From: an uncultured Chlorobiaceae bacterium
Lineage (GTDB): Bacteria; Bacteroidota; Chlorobiia; Chlorobiales; Chlorobiaceae
Reading direction: 5' to 3'
Length of the DNA: 64,000 nt
Assembly (NCBI GenBank): GCA_903940125.1
Contig: CAJAJL010000065.1
Coordinates: 1 to 64,000 of the forward strand
Each line of letters opens with the position of its first letter. Position 1 is the stretch's first letter. The notes beneath the pieces were generated by a model that searched no databases, had not been told where the DNA came from, and saw only the letters and a program-made list of their open reading frames with translations. The position numbers and the translations under genes are program-made. Of the stretch, positions 28,001 to 37,899 are shown piece by piece.

Positions 28001-28852
28001 CACTGGACGAAAATCGAGGCCGCCACTATAGGCGATACAGCACTTGATTCCTTTCGATTCAAATAAATGGATTAAATAATTGAGATGCGCCATGTTTTTG
28101 CTCAATACAGTTGAGCGCATGGCAAGAATTACCACAAGCCCTGTTTCAAGGCTGGATTTATTCCGTTGCAGCCATTCAAGAAAGAGCGGAGCAGAGAAAA
28201 ATGGTTCAGGTGCTTCAGGATGGCAGATTGCCGCATCGGGGTAAAAGAGCGGATCATCCTGAGGAAGCTTGCCTTTCCATCCGGGGACGTAACGGTCAAT
28301 CAGCAGGGAAAGGAATCGTTCCATATTTTCCTGTGACCCGTTCAGCCAGAACTGGTGTGCTGCAATAAAAGTATGGATATCGCGCGCCCTTCCAGGCAGG
28401 TGCTTCATGATTTTACTGACATTACGCACGAGCGTAAGCTGGCGCTGGCTTTCTCCATGACTGTGCTTGGGCATCAGTTTTGAAACCCATTGCTTGAAAA
28501 TATTCGATTCTTTTGGCTCTTCTTTTTTCGGTTTACGGAGTGAAAATTTTCCAAGTCGTGTCTGCGTGATCAGCGCGGGATTGCTGGTAATGATACAGAT
28601 CGGGCAGGTTAGACCTTCAAGCAGTTTTTCCAGAGGTCGTACAATTTCTTCGCTGAAAAGCATCGAGCCGAATACTACATCTGCATTCGGAAGAGTATTT
28701 TCAAGCGTTTCCCAAAGTTGTTTGCTGTTATGAAGTCCAAGACTGAAAACTGAAACTTCCAGTCCAGTATTGAACCTCCTGTTCAACTCGCCAGCAGCAG
28801 CTTTCAGTGTGCTGTTGTTGGTAGCCTCCATCGTAAGGAAGACAAAATGCAT
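25022..28852 (-). CDS. bchH: Magnesium chelatase large subunit BchH
   Basis: A 1276-residue CobN/BchH-family protein that binds protoporphyrin IX and accepts Mg from BchI/BchD. Conserved family segments are visible: [55 protein letters not shown], and [17 protein letters not shown]. The N-terminus ([15 protein letters not shown] and [19 protein letters not shown]) resembles the purple-bacterial BchH type, and the downstream bchM and bchE support bchH rather than bchS or bchT. AGGTTAC precedes the ATG. Which paralogue supplies BChl a and which supplies antenna BChl is not decided by sequence alone. Confidence 0.85.
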   Translation of the reverse strand: MHFVFLTMEATNNSTLKAAAGELNRRFNTGLEVSVFSLGLHNSKQLWETLENTLPNADVVFGSMLFSEEIVRPLEKLLEGLTCPICIITSNPALITQTRLGKFSLRKPKKEEPKESNIFKQWVSKLMPKHSHGESQRQLTLVRNVSKIMKHLPGRARDIHTFIAAHQFWLNGSQENMERFLSLLIDRYVPGWKGKLPQDDPLFYPDAAICHPEAPEPFFSAPLFLEWLQRNKSSLETGLVVILAMRSTVLSKNMAHLNYLIHLFESKGIKCCIAYSGGLDFRPVLDRFFNSETPGSLKPALLINATGFSLVGGPAENKAPEAIVVLKKLDVPCLNLIPLSFQPIEQWRESNLGLTPLQTALSVAVTELDGSIEPQIYAGTETGSEQTIPLEAEVKIIAERVQRFLRLQERPPSSKKIAIILFNFPPNLGNAGTAAYLNVFESLHRLLLEMKTAGYHVEVPETAEGLKDRLLEGNRLVYGTDGNVEGHLPVDEYRRLFPAYENIEPFWGDAPGEILNDRTRFHILGCSLGNIFIGQQPSFGYERDPMRLLMAKDAAPNHAFAAFYTWIEHCFSADAVLHFGTHGALEFMPGKQVGLSSLCWPKKLIGALPNFYCYCVNNPSEGAIAKRRGFATLISYLSPPLEHAGLYKGLRKLKDLVAGYRSNASDELLDEIKELAVALEIESGQNNPPAEEYITKLHSELYLIEERMIPLGLHIMGEAPSLESVSDHLALLAGHSRPELEGKSLPALICSHLNYNYVELLDQLETNREAQQRWQQVSAISREAVKRFTGHFDTKKILNLSVSRLLEGSLAVRISAADDYLHREAGTKPGELQRFWHFMNIVLINLTENHELKAVLHALEGRFIPPSPGNDLVRNPDIVPTGRNIHSLDPYTIPSPFAQHAGKRSAEELLLQYSKESSVPPESIALILWGTDNLKSDGEGVAQALALMGAKAKTDELGKIGDVELIPLKELGRPRIDVVMTISGIFRDLLSVQVRLLDKAARMAAAADEPEEMNFLRKHVQKEMLERNCTFDEASNRVYSNAPGSYGANVNHLVESSTWEEDNQLAEAFVSRKSFAVSSTGMWEECPDALRAALKHVTLTFQNIDSYEIGISDIDHYYEYLGGVSKTVEHLSKTKPKVMVGDIDGVGTKQRICSLEEMVSLEARTKLLNPKWYEAMLEHGYEGVREIESHLSNTYGWSATASAVKKWTYDQFNETFLQDKAMLERLAALNPHATMSMTRRLLEAHSRGFWEAEESTIEELQELYADLETRIEGVHH

Positions 28853-28981
28853 AAGTGTAACCTGTCAATAAAAAATTATTGCCTTCAGCTTTTTCACATA
28901 TTGTGAAGCGTCAGGTTTGGTGATCCCTTAAATGTTAAAGAGTCGTTTTAGGAATAGTTCCACGGAAAGAGGGAAGGGAAA

Positions 28982-29404
28982 TCAAATCAGTAAGACGGGA
29001 TTTTGCTGAAGGAGGTTGCCTGGCTTGAGCAGAGAGGAAGCACTTGAATGATCATTATTGTACACATCTCTAACACTATTCGTTATTAAAAGATGCTGTT
29101 GATGAAGAATATCAGGGAATGGGGGAATCCCTGATTGTAAAGTAAATGATGAAGAGGAGTGCTGGGGTTGTGAGCTGAAAAAACGATGTATATGTTCAAG
29201 TCCGTAGTGCAGCGCGTGAGAGTTTTCAGGAACTGAAAGTTCACGAGGGGCAAGTGTTCCGCCGGAAAGTGACTTCTTTGACTTGGAGTTGAGAGATGTT
29301 GTTTTGACAAGAACGTTGAAACCGACAATAGAAATCACAAAGAAAAGCAGAATCTCAAGTGATCGGCAGATGCTGCGTATGATATTTTCCTTTCCTATGT
29401 CCAT
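28982..29404 (-). CDS. Small hypothetical membrane protein
   Basis: A frame of about 141 residues starts at ATG 29404 (MDIGKENIIRS). One hydrophobic segment (about residues 14-30, LEILLFFVISIVGFNVLV) is followed by a Ser/His-rich tail. I recognise no family and there is no clear ribosome binding site. Support is only that it fills an otherwise empty gap of about 730 bases between bchS and bchH. It could be spurious. The remaining bases (28853-28981 and 29405-29519) would then be promoter sequence for bchH and this frame. Confidence 0.35.
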   Translation of the reverse strand: MDIGKENIIRSICRSLEILLFFVISIVGFNVLVKTTSLNSKSKKSLSGGTLAPRELSVPENSHALHYGLEHIHRFFSSQPQHSSSSFTLQSGIPPFPDILHQQHLLITNSVRDVYNNDHSSASSLLKPGNLLQQNPVLLI

Positions 29405-29519
29405 ATGTCCATATTTAAAGAAATATACCAAACAGATCGCCAAAAAAGAAACCTGAGGAGCTAATGCCAGGTTGCATAGAGTGGATCTTTCTGTTTGCTC
29501 AAGCTAATATTATTATGAA

Positions 29520-29553
29520 ATGAAAAAGCACGGAGGGAACCGTGCTTTTTCAT
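29520..29553 (-). terminator. Terminator of bchS
   Basis: Perfect 14-base arms around AGGGAA, core AAAAAGCACGG. On the minus strand a T-run closes the stem about 30 bases after the bchS stop. It separates bchS from bchH transcription, so the two chelatase genes are probably separate units. Confidence 0.85.
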
Positions 29554-29579
29554 GTAAGTGGAGAGTGTTTCCACCTGTT

Positions 29580-32500
29580 TTAAATTTCTATTCCTTCAAG
29601 GCGGTCTTCGAGGTCGGAATAAATTTCCTGGAGTTTTTCGATCATGTCCGGGTCTGCGCTCCACATTCCTCGTCCGCTGGCTTCAAGCATGCGACCCACA
29701 ATGTTTTTGAACGCTTTAGGATTTACCTTCATGAGGCGCTCACGCATTTTCGGGTCCATAGCGTATGTTTCAGCTGCTTCCTTGTATACCCAATCGTCAA
29801 CACCCTTGGTAACAGCGTCCCAGCCCAGCATATAGGTAAAGCGGTTGCTGATTTCGGCTGCACCGCTGTGGCCCTGATCAAGCATTGTCTCAAACCACTT
29901 CGGGTTGAGCAGTTTGGAGCGGAACTCGACCTTCAGAGCTTTGTCAGCATCGTCGATTTTCACATCTGCTGTAAAGGTCTCAACGTAGTTCAGTTTAACA
30001 TTGTCTCCTTTCGGGTTGCGGCGACGGGCTGAAAGCTGCAGTGCTCCCGATGATGAGAAGTAGCGGTCGATATCCGTAATGCCGAATTCAGCCGAGTCCA
30101 CCTGCTGCACAACGCGATCAACGGTGCTGAGCAGGCCTTTAAGAATATCAGACTGCTGGTCGCCGTATCGGTTACCGCCATAAGCAAAACCGGTGCGTTT
30201 GATAAACATATTGTCGAGATCTTCTTCGGACTCCCATGCGGAATCTTCGACAAGTTCTTCAACCTGTGAACCGTAGGCTCCTGGAGCTTGAGTAAAGAGG
30301 CGCGAGGTGGCGCTCTCGAAATCCTTTCCCTCTTTCAACGATGCGTCAACATGTTTTTTGATATGATTCATCTCATAAGGCTCAATTGCTTTTGCTGCAT
30401 CCTTGACCAGTTTATCAAGATGATCGACAAGCACACCAAAAGTGTCGCGGAAAATAGAGCTGATCTGGATCAGTACATCAATTCTCGGGCGGCCAAGCTT
30501 TTCAAGCGGAACGAGACGGTAGTGGCTTATTTTACCCTGTGCATCGTATGCCGGTTCAGCGCCCATGAGGTGTATGATGACGGCAACGGCCTCACCCTTG
30601 CTTTTGATGGTATCAAGACCCCAGAGTACCTGAGCAATTGTCTCCGGGTACTGGCCGTCGTTCTCCTCAATGTGGCGTTTCAGAATGGACTCGGCAATCT
30701 GCTTCCCTCTTTTGAAGGCAAGTTCTGAAGGAATGCGCCAAGGATCAATGGCGTGGATGTTGCGACCGGTCGGCAGAATGCCTGCACCGTCACGCACAAG
30801 GTCGCCGCCGGAACCTGATGGGATATACTCACCGCACAGAGCTCTGAGGAACCCCTTCATCTCATTGCGGTTGTCCTCAAGTGCGCGCTTGAGAGCAACA
30901 CCTTCCTGCAGGGAAATATTGATAGCCTCAACCATCTCCTGCGGCACCTTTGCTCCTCCGGTCATCTTGTTGAAGACCGTTGTCGGATTGGTCTGCCCGA
31001 AAATAGTTTTTTCAATGAACTCTCTGGTATGTTCGTCCACCGTTTCACGGGACTTGAGGGCCTGCGGTTCACCCTTGCGGGCGCGAGTGGCAAGCGAGGC
31101 ATAGTCGCCGTAAGTTTCATCCTCACCGATTGCCTGCATGATGATCGATGGCAGTGACTTTTCATTACCACGCACCTTCAGGTACTCTGTAATGGTAGTT
31201 ACCTGGGTTTCAAGTTTTGGAGTTTCGCCGAAGACATGCAGGGAGTTAGAAATCAGGCGTCCCTCAAGCTCCATCATGTAGGTATATAGCCGGCTGATAT
31301 AGTCCTGGAAACTCTCCCCCTCAACGCGCGGGCAGTCATCTGTTAAATTGAGCTGCTGTGCTTTAGTGATGATAACTTCTTCTGTCTCTACGTCAACGAT
31401 CTTCTCAAGTCCACGTTCGCGATAATCGTTCAGCATCTCCTTGAATGCCGGCAGTTCTTTGTATAAACCTGCTCTTGCCAGCGGTGGGATGTTGTGCGAA
31501 ATCATTGTAGCATATCCGCGGCGTTTTGCGATATTCGCTTCGCTCGGGTTATTGATCGGATAGATATAGAAATGCGGAACCTCACCGAGCAGGGCGTCTG
31601 ACCAGCAGTCGCCGGTTACACCGAGCTGCAGCCCGGGCATCCATTCCGCAGTGCCATGCATACCAATGTGTACCAGGGCGTTTGCTCCGAATACGCGGCT
31701 GATCCAGCGGTAAAAGGCTATATACTGATGATGAGGTGTGTTCTCCTTGTCAAACAGCAGGCGCATCGGATCACCCTGAATGCCAAGACGTGGCTGAACC
31801 CCGATAAAAATATTGCCGAGTGTTATGCCGCCGATAAAAAGTCTGTCAGGTTTAATCGGGGCAATGTCACCGGGAAATCCGCTCCAGCGCCCTTCAATCC
31901 GCTCACGCTCTCTAACGCTTGTGATGCTGTTGAACAGTTCCCTGTCAATAGAAAAGCAATCCTGCTCGTGTGCCTGAATTTCGTAATCAGTGGCTTTGTC
32001 AAGCATGCCAAGCAGCGCTTCTGGAGACTCCGGCAGCTCACCGATATTGTAACCCTCAGCACGAAGCGAAACAAGAATGTTGTAGATGCTCTTTGGTACG
32101 TCGAGCAGAGCGGCACTGGCTTTTTTACCCATACCGGGTGGGTAGTCATAGACTACAAGGGCAACTTTCTTATCTCTGTTGGAAACCTGTCTAAGCTCAG
32201 AAAATTTTTTGGCAAGTCCCGCAAGTCGTTCCAGGCGGTCCGGAACAGTTTGCAAACGACCATCCTTAATAGCACCAAGCACGACCGGACATACTGCGCC
32301 ATCCATTTCAGGCAGCGAATAAGTCATGGCCGACTGGAGGGGGATAACACCCTGCGATTTCCATGAAGTGAAATCCTGTATAAAAAGAGGTTGTGATACG
32401 ACGTACGGTGCGTTGATTTTTCCGAGTATCTCTTCGCGTGCGGCTGACGATGCGCCTGGTGTGGTTGCGCCCGCAGGGCCACCGACAAAGCCGAAACCCA

Positions 32501-33383
32501 TCATGTTAACCAGCATGTCGATGTTGTTATGCGTAAACCACTCTCTGGCGGCTACATGGCCCTCAACACCCATAACAAAGACCGGTAAGGGATTAAGACC
32601 TTTGGCTTCGATGGCGCGGATGGTATTGTCGATATACTCCTTTTCCTGCAGCAAGTGCTTCCGGAAAAACAGGAGGCCAATATTTCTTCTTTTTATTGAG
32701 GCCTTATCCCGTTTGTGAAGCCATTTTTCATAATGATGCAGATCTTTCTGATATTCCGGAGCATCGGGGTGGTAAAAGCCCATGGTCGGAACTTCCTGAA
32801 CCTTTTCAACTTTGATGTTTACCTCGAAGTACTCGGCTACGATATAGTTGAACATCGATGCCAGATTGTCAGCAGTCGGGTTCATCCAGTAGGTGTACAC
32901 CTGCATCCAGTTCTTGAAATCTTTTGCCTTTTTGGGAATCAGCGGCAGCATGGTGCGCATTATTTTCAGAAGCTTCATATAGCCGTACAAAGCATCCTCA
33001 TCGCGGCCCTTTACCAGCATCTTCGCAACTTTTTTGACGATATCCGGCATTCCGCTCCCATCACCTGATACCACATAATTGCCGATTTTTGTCAACTGCA
33101 TCACTTCAGGCATCGATTCATAGGCAAAAATCACTTTTACCTTAGACTCTCCGATTTGCTCTTGAAGCCAGTCCGCCTGTCCTTTAAACTGTATCAGGGT
33201 GGTAAAAATACAATCGGCATTATGGATTGCCTTGGCTGTTTCAGGATTCTGATGCTCAAGATCCTGATCGGTCCATTGGGTCAATTCGACGTGTGCGGCT
33301 ATCTTGGAGGTTACCTCGCGCCATACACGCTGGTTGCATTGCTCCATCCCGACAATAGCGGCAATTCTGATTTTATCGTGCAT
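29580..33383 (-). CDS. bchS: Magnesium chelatase large-subunit paralogue (BchS type)
   Basis: A second CobN/BchH-family protein, 1267 residues. Its segments include ALVHIGMHGTAEWMPGLQLG, HFYIYPINNPSEANIAKRRG, PTGRNIHAIDPWRIPS and GRPRIDVLIQISSIFRD. The N-terminus differs from the neighbouring bchH (YESMPEVMQLTKIGNYVV, resembling ChlH-type sequences). Green sulfur bacteria have three such subunits (H, S and T), and BchS lies near bchH in Chlorobium as I recall. BchT is the alternative. These paralogues are thought to regulate or specialise flux to antenna bacteriochlorophyll. It ends at its own terminator. Confidence 0.78.
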   Translation of the reverse strand: MHDKIRIAAIVGMEQCNQRVWREVTSKIAAHVELTQWTDQDLEHQNPETAKAIHNADCIFTTLIQFKGQADWLQEQIGESKVKVIFAYESMPEVMQLTKIGNYVVSGDGSGMPDIVKKVAKMLVKGRDEDALYGYMKLLKIMRTMLPLIPKKAKDFKNWMQVYTYWMNPTADNLASMFNYIVAEYFEVNIKVEKVQEVPTMGFYHPDAPEYQKDLHHYEKWLHKRDKASIKRRNIGLLFFRKHLLQEKEYIDNTIRAIEAKGLNPLPVFVMGVEGHVAAREWFTHNNIDMLVNMMGFGFVGGPAGATTPGASSAAREEILGKINAPYVVSQPLFIQDFTSWKSQGVIPLQSAMTYSLPEMDGAVCPVVLGAIKDGRLQTVPDRLERLAGLAKKFSELRQVSNRDKKVALVVYDYPPGMGKKASAALLDVPKSIYNILVSLRAEGYNIGELPESPEALLGMLDKATDYEIQAHEQDCFSIDRELFNSITSVRERERIEGRWSGFPGDIAPIKPDRLFIGGITLGNIFIGVQPRLGIQGDPMRLLFDKENTPHHQYIAFYRWISRVFGANALVHIGMHGTAEWMPGLQLGVTGDCWSDALLGEVPHFYIYPINNPSEANIAKRRGYATMISHNIPPLARAGLYKELPAFKEMLNDYRERGLEKIVDVETEEVIITKAQQLNLTDDCPRVEGESFQDYISRLYTYMMELEGRLISNSLHVFGETPKLETQVTTITEYLKVRGNEKSLPSIIMQAIGEDETYGDYASLATRARKGEPQALKSRETVDEHTREFIEKTIFGQTNPTTVFNKMTGGAKVPQEMVEAINISLQEGVALKRALEDNRNEMKGFLRALCGEYIPSGSGGDLVRDGAGILPTGRNIHAIDPWRIPSELAFKRGKQIAESILKRHIEENDGQYPETIAQVLWGLDTIKSKGEAVAVIIHLMGAEPAYDAQGKISHYRLVPLEKLGRPRIDVLIQISSIFRDTFGVLVDHLDKLVKDAAKAIEPYEMNHIKKHVDASLKEGKDFESATSRLFTQAPGAYGSQVEELVEDSAWESEEDLDNMFIKRTGFAYGGNRYGDQQSDILKGLLSTVDRVVQQVDSAEFGITDIDRYFSSSGALQLSARRRNPKGDNVKLNYVETFTADVKIDDADKALKVEFRSKLLNPKWFETMLDQGHSGAAEISNRFTYMLGWDAVTKGVDDWVYKEAAETYAMDPKMRERLMKVNPKAFKNIVGRMLEASGRGMWSADPDMIEKLQEIYSDLEDRLEGIEI

Positions 33384-33465
33384 AGAATTACAAAAAGATG
33401 TGCGTTTGTTGTGGTTTTAACAGGATTGCAAAATGTAATAAAATCCTGTGATGTATACTAACGAT

Positions 33466-33504
33466 TAAAAAAAGAGCCAGCCCCTCATTAAGAAGGGCTG
33501 GCTC
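33466..33504 (-). terminator. Terminator of the TonB-dependent receptor gene
   Basis: GAGCCAGCCC (33474-33483) and GGGCTGGCTC (33495-33504) form a GC-rich stem. On the minus strand it is followed by a T-run (AAAAAAA at 33467-33473 on the plus strand). It lies 33 bases after the receptor stop and before bchS. Confidence 0.85.
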
Positions 33505-33536
33505 GGGTAATCACGACTTATTGCTGGATGGGTTTC

Positions 33537-36173
33537 TTAGAAAGTGAAATCCACTCCGGCAACATAGCTACGGCCTGGGGCACGGAACCATTCCGCTTCC
33601 TCGTATTGTACGTTGCCGATATTGTTGCAATGCAGACTTGCAATGATGTTTTTATCAATCTGGTACTTTGCTCCAAGATTGAACACTATGAAGTCACCGG
33701 GGTAGTACAAGCCATCAGGATTAGGGAAAAATGAGATAGCTTTGTACTGACAGACATACCGTCCTGTGAGGTTCAGAGCAAGTTTGTTAAGAGGTTTCCA
33801 TGTCGCACTTCCCGATATGGTATTTTCTGGGCGATATGGCAGCCATTTCGGGTCAGGGTTCAGGTCAAGTGTCGTGTCTTGACCCTTTACATAGGAAAGG
33901 TTTTGTGCATTCATGTAGGTGTATGCCGCATTGAATGCCCAATCGCTGCTCGGCCTGTAGTTCAGGTTGGTCTCTACTCCCCAGATGCGGGCTTTTGTGA
34001 TGTTCTTGTACTGGTAGGTCAGAGTAGACAGGTCTATGACAGACTGGATAAGATTATCGTAATTATTGACAAATCCTGCCACATCAAGCGAGACCTTGTC
34101 ACTGAACTGCTTATAAACGCCCAACTCATAAGCAGTCATGGTTTCTTTGTCAAGACGGGGGTTTGGTGTTCCCCTAACCATTCCTCCATCACGAACAAAT
34201 CGTTCCTCCAGAGTTGGCGCTCGGAAACTGTTGCCCCATGATGCACGGAACGACATGTCATCCATCGCCTTGTAGTTCATGGCTATACGTGGACTAATGG
34301 CATCAACCGATCTGTTTTCAAGAGGAATCAGAGTTCCACCTGCCGTAAGTTCAGCCTGAGTGGCATCAATGCCGCTCCAGTCGTAGCGCAGGGAGATCAA
34401 TGAGGTTAGACTGTCGGTGATTTTCCATTCATCCTGAAGGAATGCTGCTGCATTTTTCTCCTGTATATTATGAAATGTGTTTGGTACAGGAAACTCGGCA
34501 GCTATCTGAGTGGTTTTTACATCGGTAATATTGCCGTCAACGCCTAACAGGAAGCGCTGGTTGTCCGTAGCTCTCCAGTCAAGCTTTGCCCCTGCACCGA
34601 AACGGTCGGCTATATTTTCATTGAAATCGCCTGGTTTTCTTGTTGTTAATGGATAGACTTGGGGTGTGTTCGTAAGGTTGTAGTCTATGTGCGAATCATT
34701 GTACGTATAGTATACCTTGGTGTCGAGGCTGAGCTTATCACTAAGCAGGTTCACATAATTAGCTCCTACCAGTGAACTTTTTCTTTTGATGATGTCGTCC
34801 GTGTAGACATCATAGGTTTTAAAATTAGTAAGAGCCCCTGCCGAGTTGATAATCGCAGCTAACTGAGCGGCGGATACTGAAGTCGGACCCATACGAAGAG
34901 GAAATGTTGGCCAGCTTGTTAACGAACTAAAGCTAGCTGGTAACAGTGATCGGAATGCAGGTGAAATAGGCAGGCCTTGATTTGCTGTAAGATATTGAGC
35001 AAAAGCCGCCGTACTTTGAAAAACATTCACTCTGGTCCAGACATCATAGGCGTATTCAGGGTGCGGTACATAAGTCGTGGTGGCTGCTGACAGGTCATAC
35101 GGCCAGTTATAAGCATAGCCGCCTTCAGTCTGATTGTAAAAAGCACTGATCTGGATGTACTGCTTTGCATCAATATCGTACCGCGCCTTCAGCTTAATAT
35201 CGTTCAGCAGTGTCTGGGCGTTCTGTCGATATCCTTGATCGTCAGCGTGCGAGTAGAGCAGGTCATAACTCCATGGACCGCTCTTGTTCCCAATACCGAC
35301 ATAACTGTTCCAAAGCCATGGAGTGAAGTTTTTGCGATATACGCTCTGGTCACTGGAAGGAGGGGCATCATAAAATCCACCACTTACTCCTGCTTTTACC
35401 TCAAAGGTTTCAGGAATATGACCGTAGACATTAACTACGCCGCCCATAGCTCCTGAGCCATAAAGAGTTGCTGCTGCACCTTTTAGCACTTCAACCTTGT
35501 CGGCAGCATTCATGTTGACTGTCGTCCACACAATCTCACCGCTTTCCGGGTTGTTGATAGGGAATCCGTCGTAATGGCCCTGTACCCTTGTACCGATACC
35601 ACCGCCCTGAAATGTGTTGGAACCTCGAATTTGTAATGTTGCAGTTGCCTGTCCGCCTGCGCGCGTGACCACGACACCGGGAACATCTTCAATTACCTGA
35701 TCAAGGGTTGGGTTGGTTTGCTGCTTGATTCTTTCCTGTGATACTACATTAACAGTTACCGGTACTTCAAGTCGATCCTGTTTGTAGAGTGCAGCACCAA
35801 CCACGACTTCAGATGCCATAACGGTAGACTGGCCAATGGTGAAGTTTGCTGTAGAGGTTTGTCCGGAAGTAACGGATACAACCTGACTTGTTGGAGCGTA
35901 ACCTACTATGGAGACAGAGACTTTTTCTTGTTTGGCGGGGACTTTGTAGATGGTGAAGTTGCCGTTCGCGTCGGTTGATGTTCCGATGTTGGTGCCGGCA
36001 ATTGTTACCGATGCACCGAAAACACCTTCTCCGTCAGCTTTGTCGGTGATTTTGCCCTTAACAGTGCCGGTGTCAGCTCCGTAGGAGGGGAGAGGTACCA
36101 GCAAAGCCATCAGGCTGAACGCCGATACAACAAAACGGACAAAGCGAGACGCTTCTGCATGTTTTGTCTTCAT
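33537..36173 (-). CDS. TonB-dependent outer-membrane receptor
   Basis: About 878 residues starting at ATG 36173 (MKTKHAEASRF); an upstream in-frame start at 36209 is less likely. A signal peptide ends near SYGADTG. A carboxypeptidase-regulatory-like beta domain (GTVKGKITDKADGEGVFGAS) follows. Then comes the plug (VTVNVVSQERIKQQTNPTLD, VEVLKGAAATLYGSGAMGGVVNVYG) and a 22-strand-type barrel ending with an aromatic residue (VAGVDFTF). Substrate is unknown. Lying just upstream of bchS it might import a metal or cobalamin, which BchE needs, but no cobalamin riboswitch was seen upstream. Confidence 0.9.
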   Translation of the reverse strand: MKTKHAEASRFVRFVVSAFSLMALLVPLPSYGADTGTVKGKITDKADGEGVFGASVTIAGTNIGTSTDANGNFTIYKVPAKQEKVSVSIVGYAPTSQVVSVTSGQTSTANFTIGQSTVMASEVVVGAALYKQDRLEVPVTVNVVSQERIKQQTNPTLDQVIEDVPGVVVTRAGGQATATLQIRGSNTFQGGGIGTRVQGHYDGFPINNPESGEIVWTTVNMNAADKVEVLKGAAATLYGSGAMGGVVNVYGHIPETFEVKAGVSGGFYDAPPSSDQSVYRKNFTPWLWNSYVGIGNKSGPWSYDLLYSHADDQGYRQNAQTLLNDIKLKARYDIDAKQYIQISAFYNQTEGGYAYNWPYDLSAATTTYVPHPEYAYDVWTRVNVFQSTAAFAQYLTANQGLPISPAFRSLLPASFSSLTSWPTFPLRMGPTSVSAAQLAAIINSAGALTNFKTYDVYTDDIIKRKSSLVGANYVNLLSDKLSLDTKVYYTYNDSHIDYNLTNTPQVYPLTTRKPGDFNENIADRFGAGAKLDWRATDNQRFLLGVDGNITDVKTTQIAAEFPVPNTFHNIQEKNAAAFLQDEWKITDSLTSLISLRYDWSGIDATQAELTAGGTLIPLENRSVDAISPRIAMNYKAMDDMSFRASWGNSFRAPTLEERFVRDGGMVRGTPNPRLDKETMTAYELGVYKQFSDKVSLDVAGFVNNYDNLIQSVIDLSTLTYQYKNITKARIWGVETNLNYRPSSDWAFNAAYTYMNAQNLSYVKGQDTTLDLNPDPKWLPYRPENTISGSATWKPLNKLALNLTGRYVCQYKAISFFPNPDGLYYPGDFIVFNLGAKYQIDKNIIASLHCNNIGNVQYEEAEWFRAPGRSYVAGVDFTF

Positions 36174-36459
36174 GATTGTGTTATAGTTTAGTTGCAATGA
36201 TACGAACAAAAAACATGGCTAATATTTTTTTGACCTTGTTTGCGCACATAATCATCAGCACAGTCTATCAGCAATCAGAACAGGAATACATATAACATTT
36301 CAAATAGCACGTGTCAGATAGTTGTTAATTTATTAAAAAAAAACAGAAAGGTGCAACTAATACTATAAACGTTATTCTATGTGCAATAGTTGGTGGTAGT
36401 GCAAATCCCCGTTGAATTCCGGGGAGAGCTGCAATAAACGGATGGGGTATATTATACGT

Positions 36460-37662
36460 TCAAATAACGCCAAGTTCTTTACCTATGGAGATAAATTCAT
36501 TAACAACTTTTTCAAGATGTTCACGTTTGTGGGTTGCCATAAAGCTTGTACGGAGAGCTTCGTGCCCCGGCATGACACCAGGGCGGATGAAGGCGTTGAC
36601 GTAAACACCGGCATCGAAGAGCTTTTTCCAGAAGAGAAGAGTTTTCATCTGATCCTTGATCAGGACGGTAACGATCGCAGTGCGTGAGGGCAGGAGTGTG
36701 AACCCGGCGTTTAGAAGTCCTTGGCGAACATAATCGGTATTTGAAATAAGACGTTCAATACGCTCGGGCTCATTGCGGATGATTTCGAGTGTTGACAGCA
36801 CGGCTGCCACGCTTGCCGGAGTGGGCGAAGCACTGAAAATAAGTGAAGATGCGTTATGTTTGATATAGTTGATGACGCTCCTGTCACCTACAACATAACC
36901 CCCGAGAGATCCAAAAGTTTTCGAAAAAGTACCCATGATGAGGTCGACTTCATTTACAAGATCAAACTCAGATGGGGTGCCCCTGCCTCTTTTTCCGATT
37001 ACACCAACAGCATGAGCATCGTCAATAAGAATTCTGGCATCATATTTCTTTGCCAATTTCACCAATCCTCTCAGATCCACAATTTCTCCTGAAACTGAGA
37101 ATACCCCATCAGAAACGATCAGTCGTCCTGCATTTCCTGGAATATTCTGAAGAACGCGCTCCAGGTCTTCCATGTTATTGTGGTTATAACGTACCAGATT
37201 TGCTCCTGCTCCCTGAGCCATGATGGCCGCAGCAACAAGGCTTGCATGGTTATCGCGGTCGGACACAATATATTCGCCCCGTTGAACCAGAGTGGGGATA
37301 ATGCCTTGCCCTGTCTGGTAGCCAGTGCTGAAGAGCAGGCAACGCTCTTTTTCAAAAAAGTCCGCAAGCTTTTCTTCAAGTTCAATGTGCAGATTGACTG
37401 TGCCTGTCATGTAACGGGAACCGCTGCAGCTTGTCCCGTATTTATTAATAGCTTTTATCGAAGCCTCTTTTACTCTTGGGTCGGCGGTAAGCCCAAGGTA
37501 GTTATTTGAACCGGCCATAACCAGTTTCCGTCCTCCAAAAGAGACTACCGGACCTTCGTTTTCGTCTATGGGGTGAAAAAAAGGATATAAACCCTGTGCT
37601 TTTACTTCGTCGGCCAAAGTAAAATCAAGGCATTTTTTAAAGAGGTCTTTTGTTTTATCCAC
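36460..37662 (-). CDS. Alpha-oxoamine synthase, serine palmitoyltransferase-like
   Basis: A PLP-dependent alpha-oxoamine synthase of 400 residues. Visible parts are [55 protein letters not shown], and the PLP lysine in [13 protein letters not shown]. The family includes BioF, Kbl and Spt. The N-terminal [15 protein letters not shown] and [13 protein letters not shown] patterns resemble bacterial serine palmitoyltransferases more than BioF, and no biotin gene is near. Green sulfur bacteria are reported to contain an aminosphingolipid. It is divergent from an SDR gene at 37900. Confidence 0.7.
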   Translation of the reverse strand: MDKTKDLFKKCLDFTLADEVKAQGLYPFFHPIDENEGPVVSFGGRKLVMAGSNNYLGLTADPRVKEASIKAINKYGTSCSGSRYMTGTVNLHIELEEKLADFFEKERCLLFSTGYQTGQGIIPTLVQRGEYIVSDRDNHASLVAAAIMAQGAGANLVRYNHNNMEDLERVLQNIPGNAGRLIVSDGVFSVSGEIVDLRGLVKLAKKYDARILIDDAHAVGVIGKRGRGTPSEFDLVNEVDLIMGTFSKTFGSLGGYVVGDRSVINYIKHNASSLIFSASPTPASVAAVLSTLEIIRNEPERIERLISNTDYVRQGLLNAGFTLLPSRTAIVTVLIKDQMKTLLFWKKLFDAGVYVNAFIRPGVMPGHEALRTSFMATHKREHLEKVVNEFISIGKELGVI

Positions 37663-37899
37663 AGTAACGCAAATTTACTTCAGCTGTAACAAAAAAAAGC
37701 TGGAATTTCTTGTATTTACGGTCATTTGTTAGTGATGTTTCCATCGATGACCGGGTTTTAAGCAGGCTGGATTTAGCCACGTACCGAAATGTATTAAAAT
37801 TTTTGTTTTTTTGTTGAAACACTCTCTGGTTTTTTTCCTGTTGGGATTGCTCACATTGAAATCTGCTTCGGAAAAGCTTGAATAAAAAAAAATAATGAT

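Noticed and set aside
29520-33320. Plus-strand frames opposite bchS (up to 236 codons)
   Set aside because: They are antisense to a strongly conserved gene and show no independent family.
36406-36426. Terminator for the Spt-like gene (TCCCCG...CGGGGA hairpin)
   Set aside because: The stem is only 6 bp and no T-run follows on the minus strand, so it is too weak to call.
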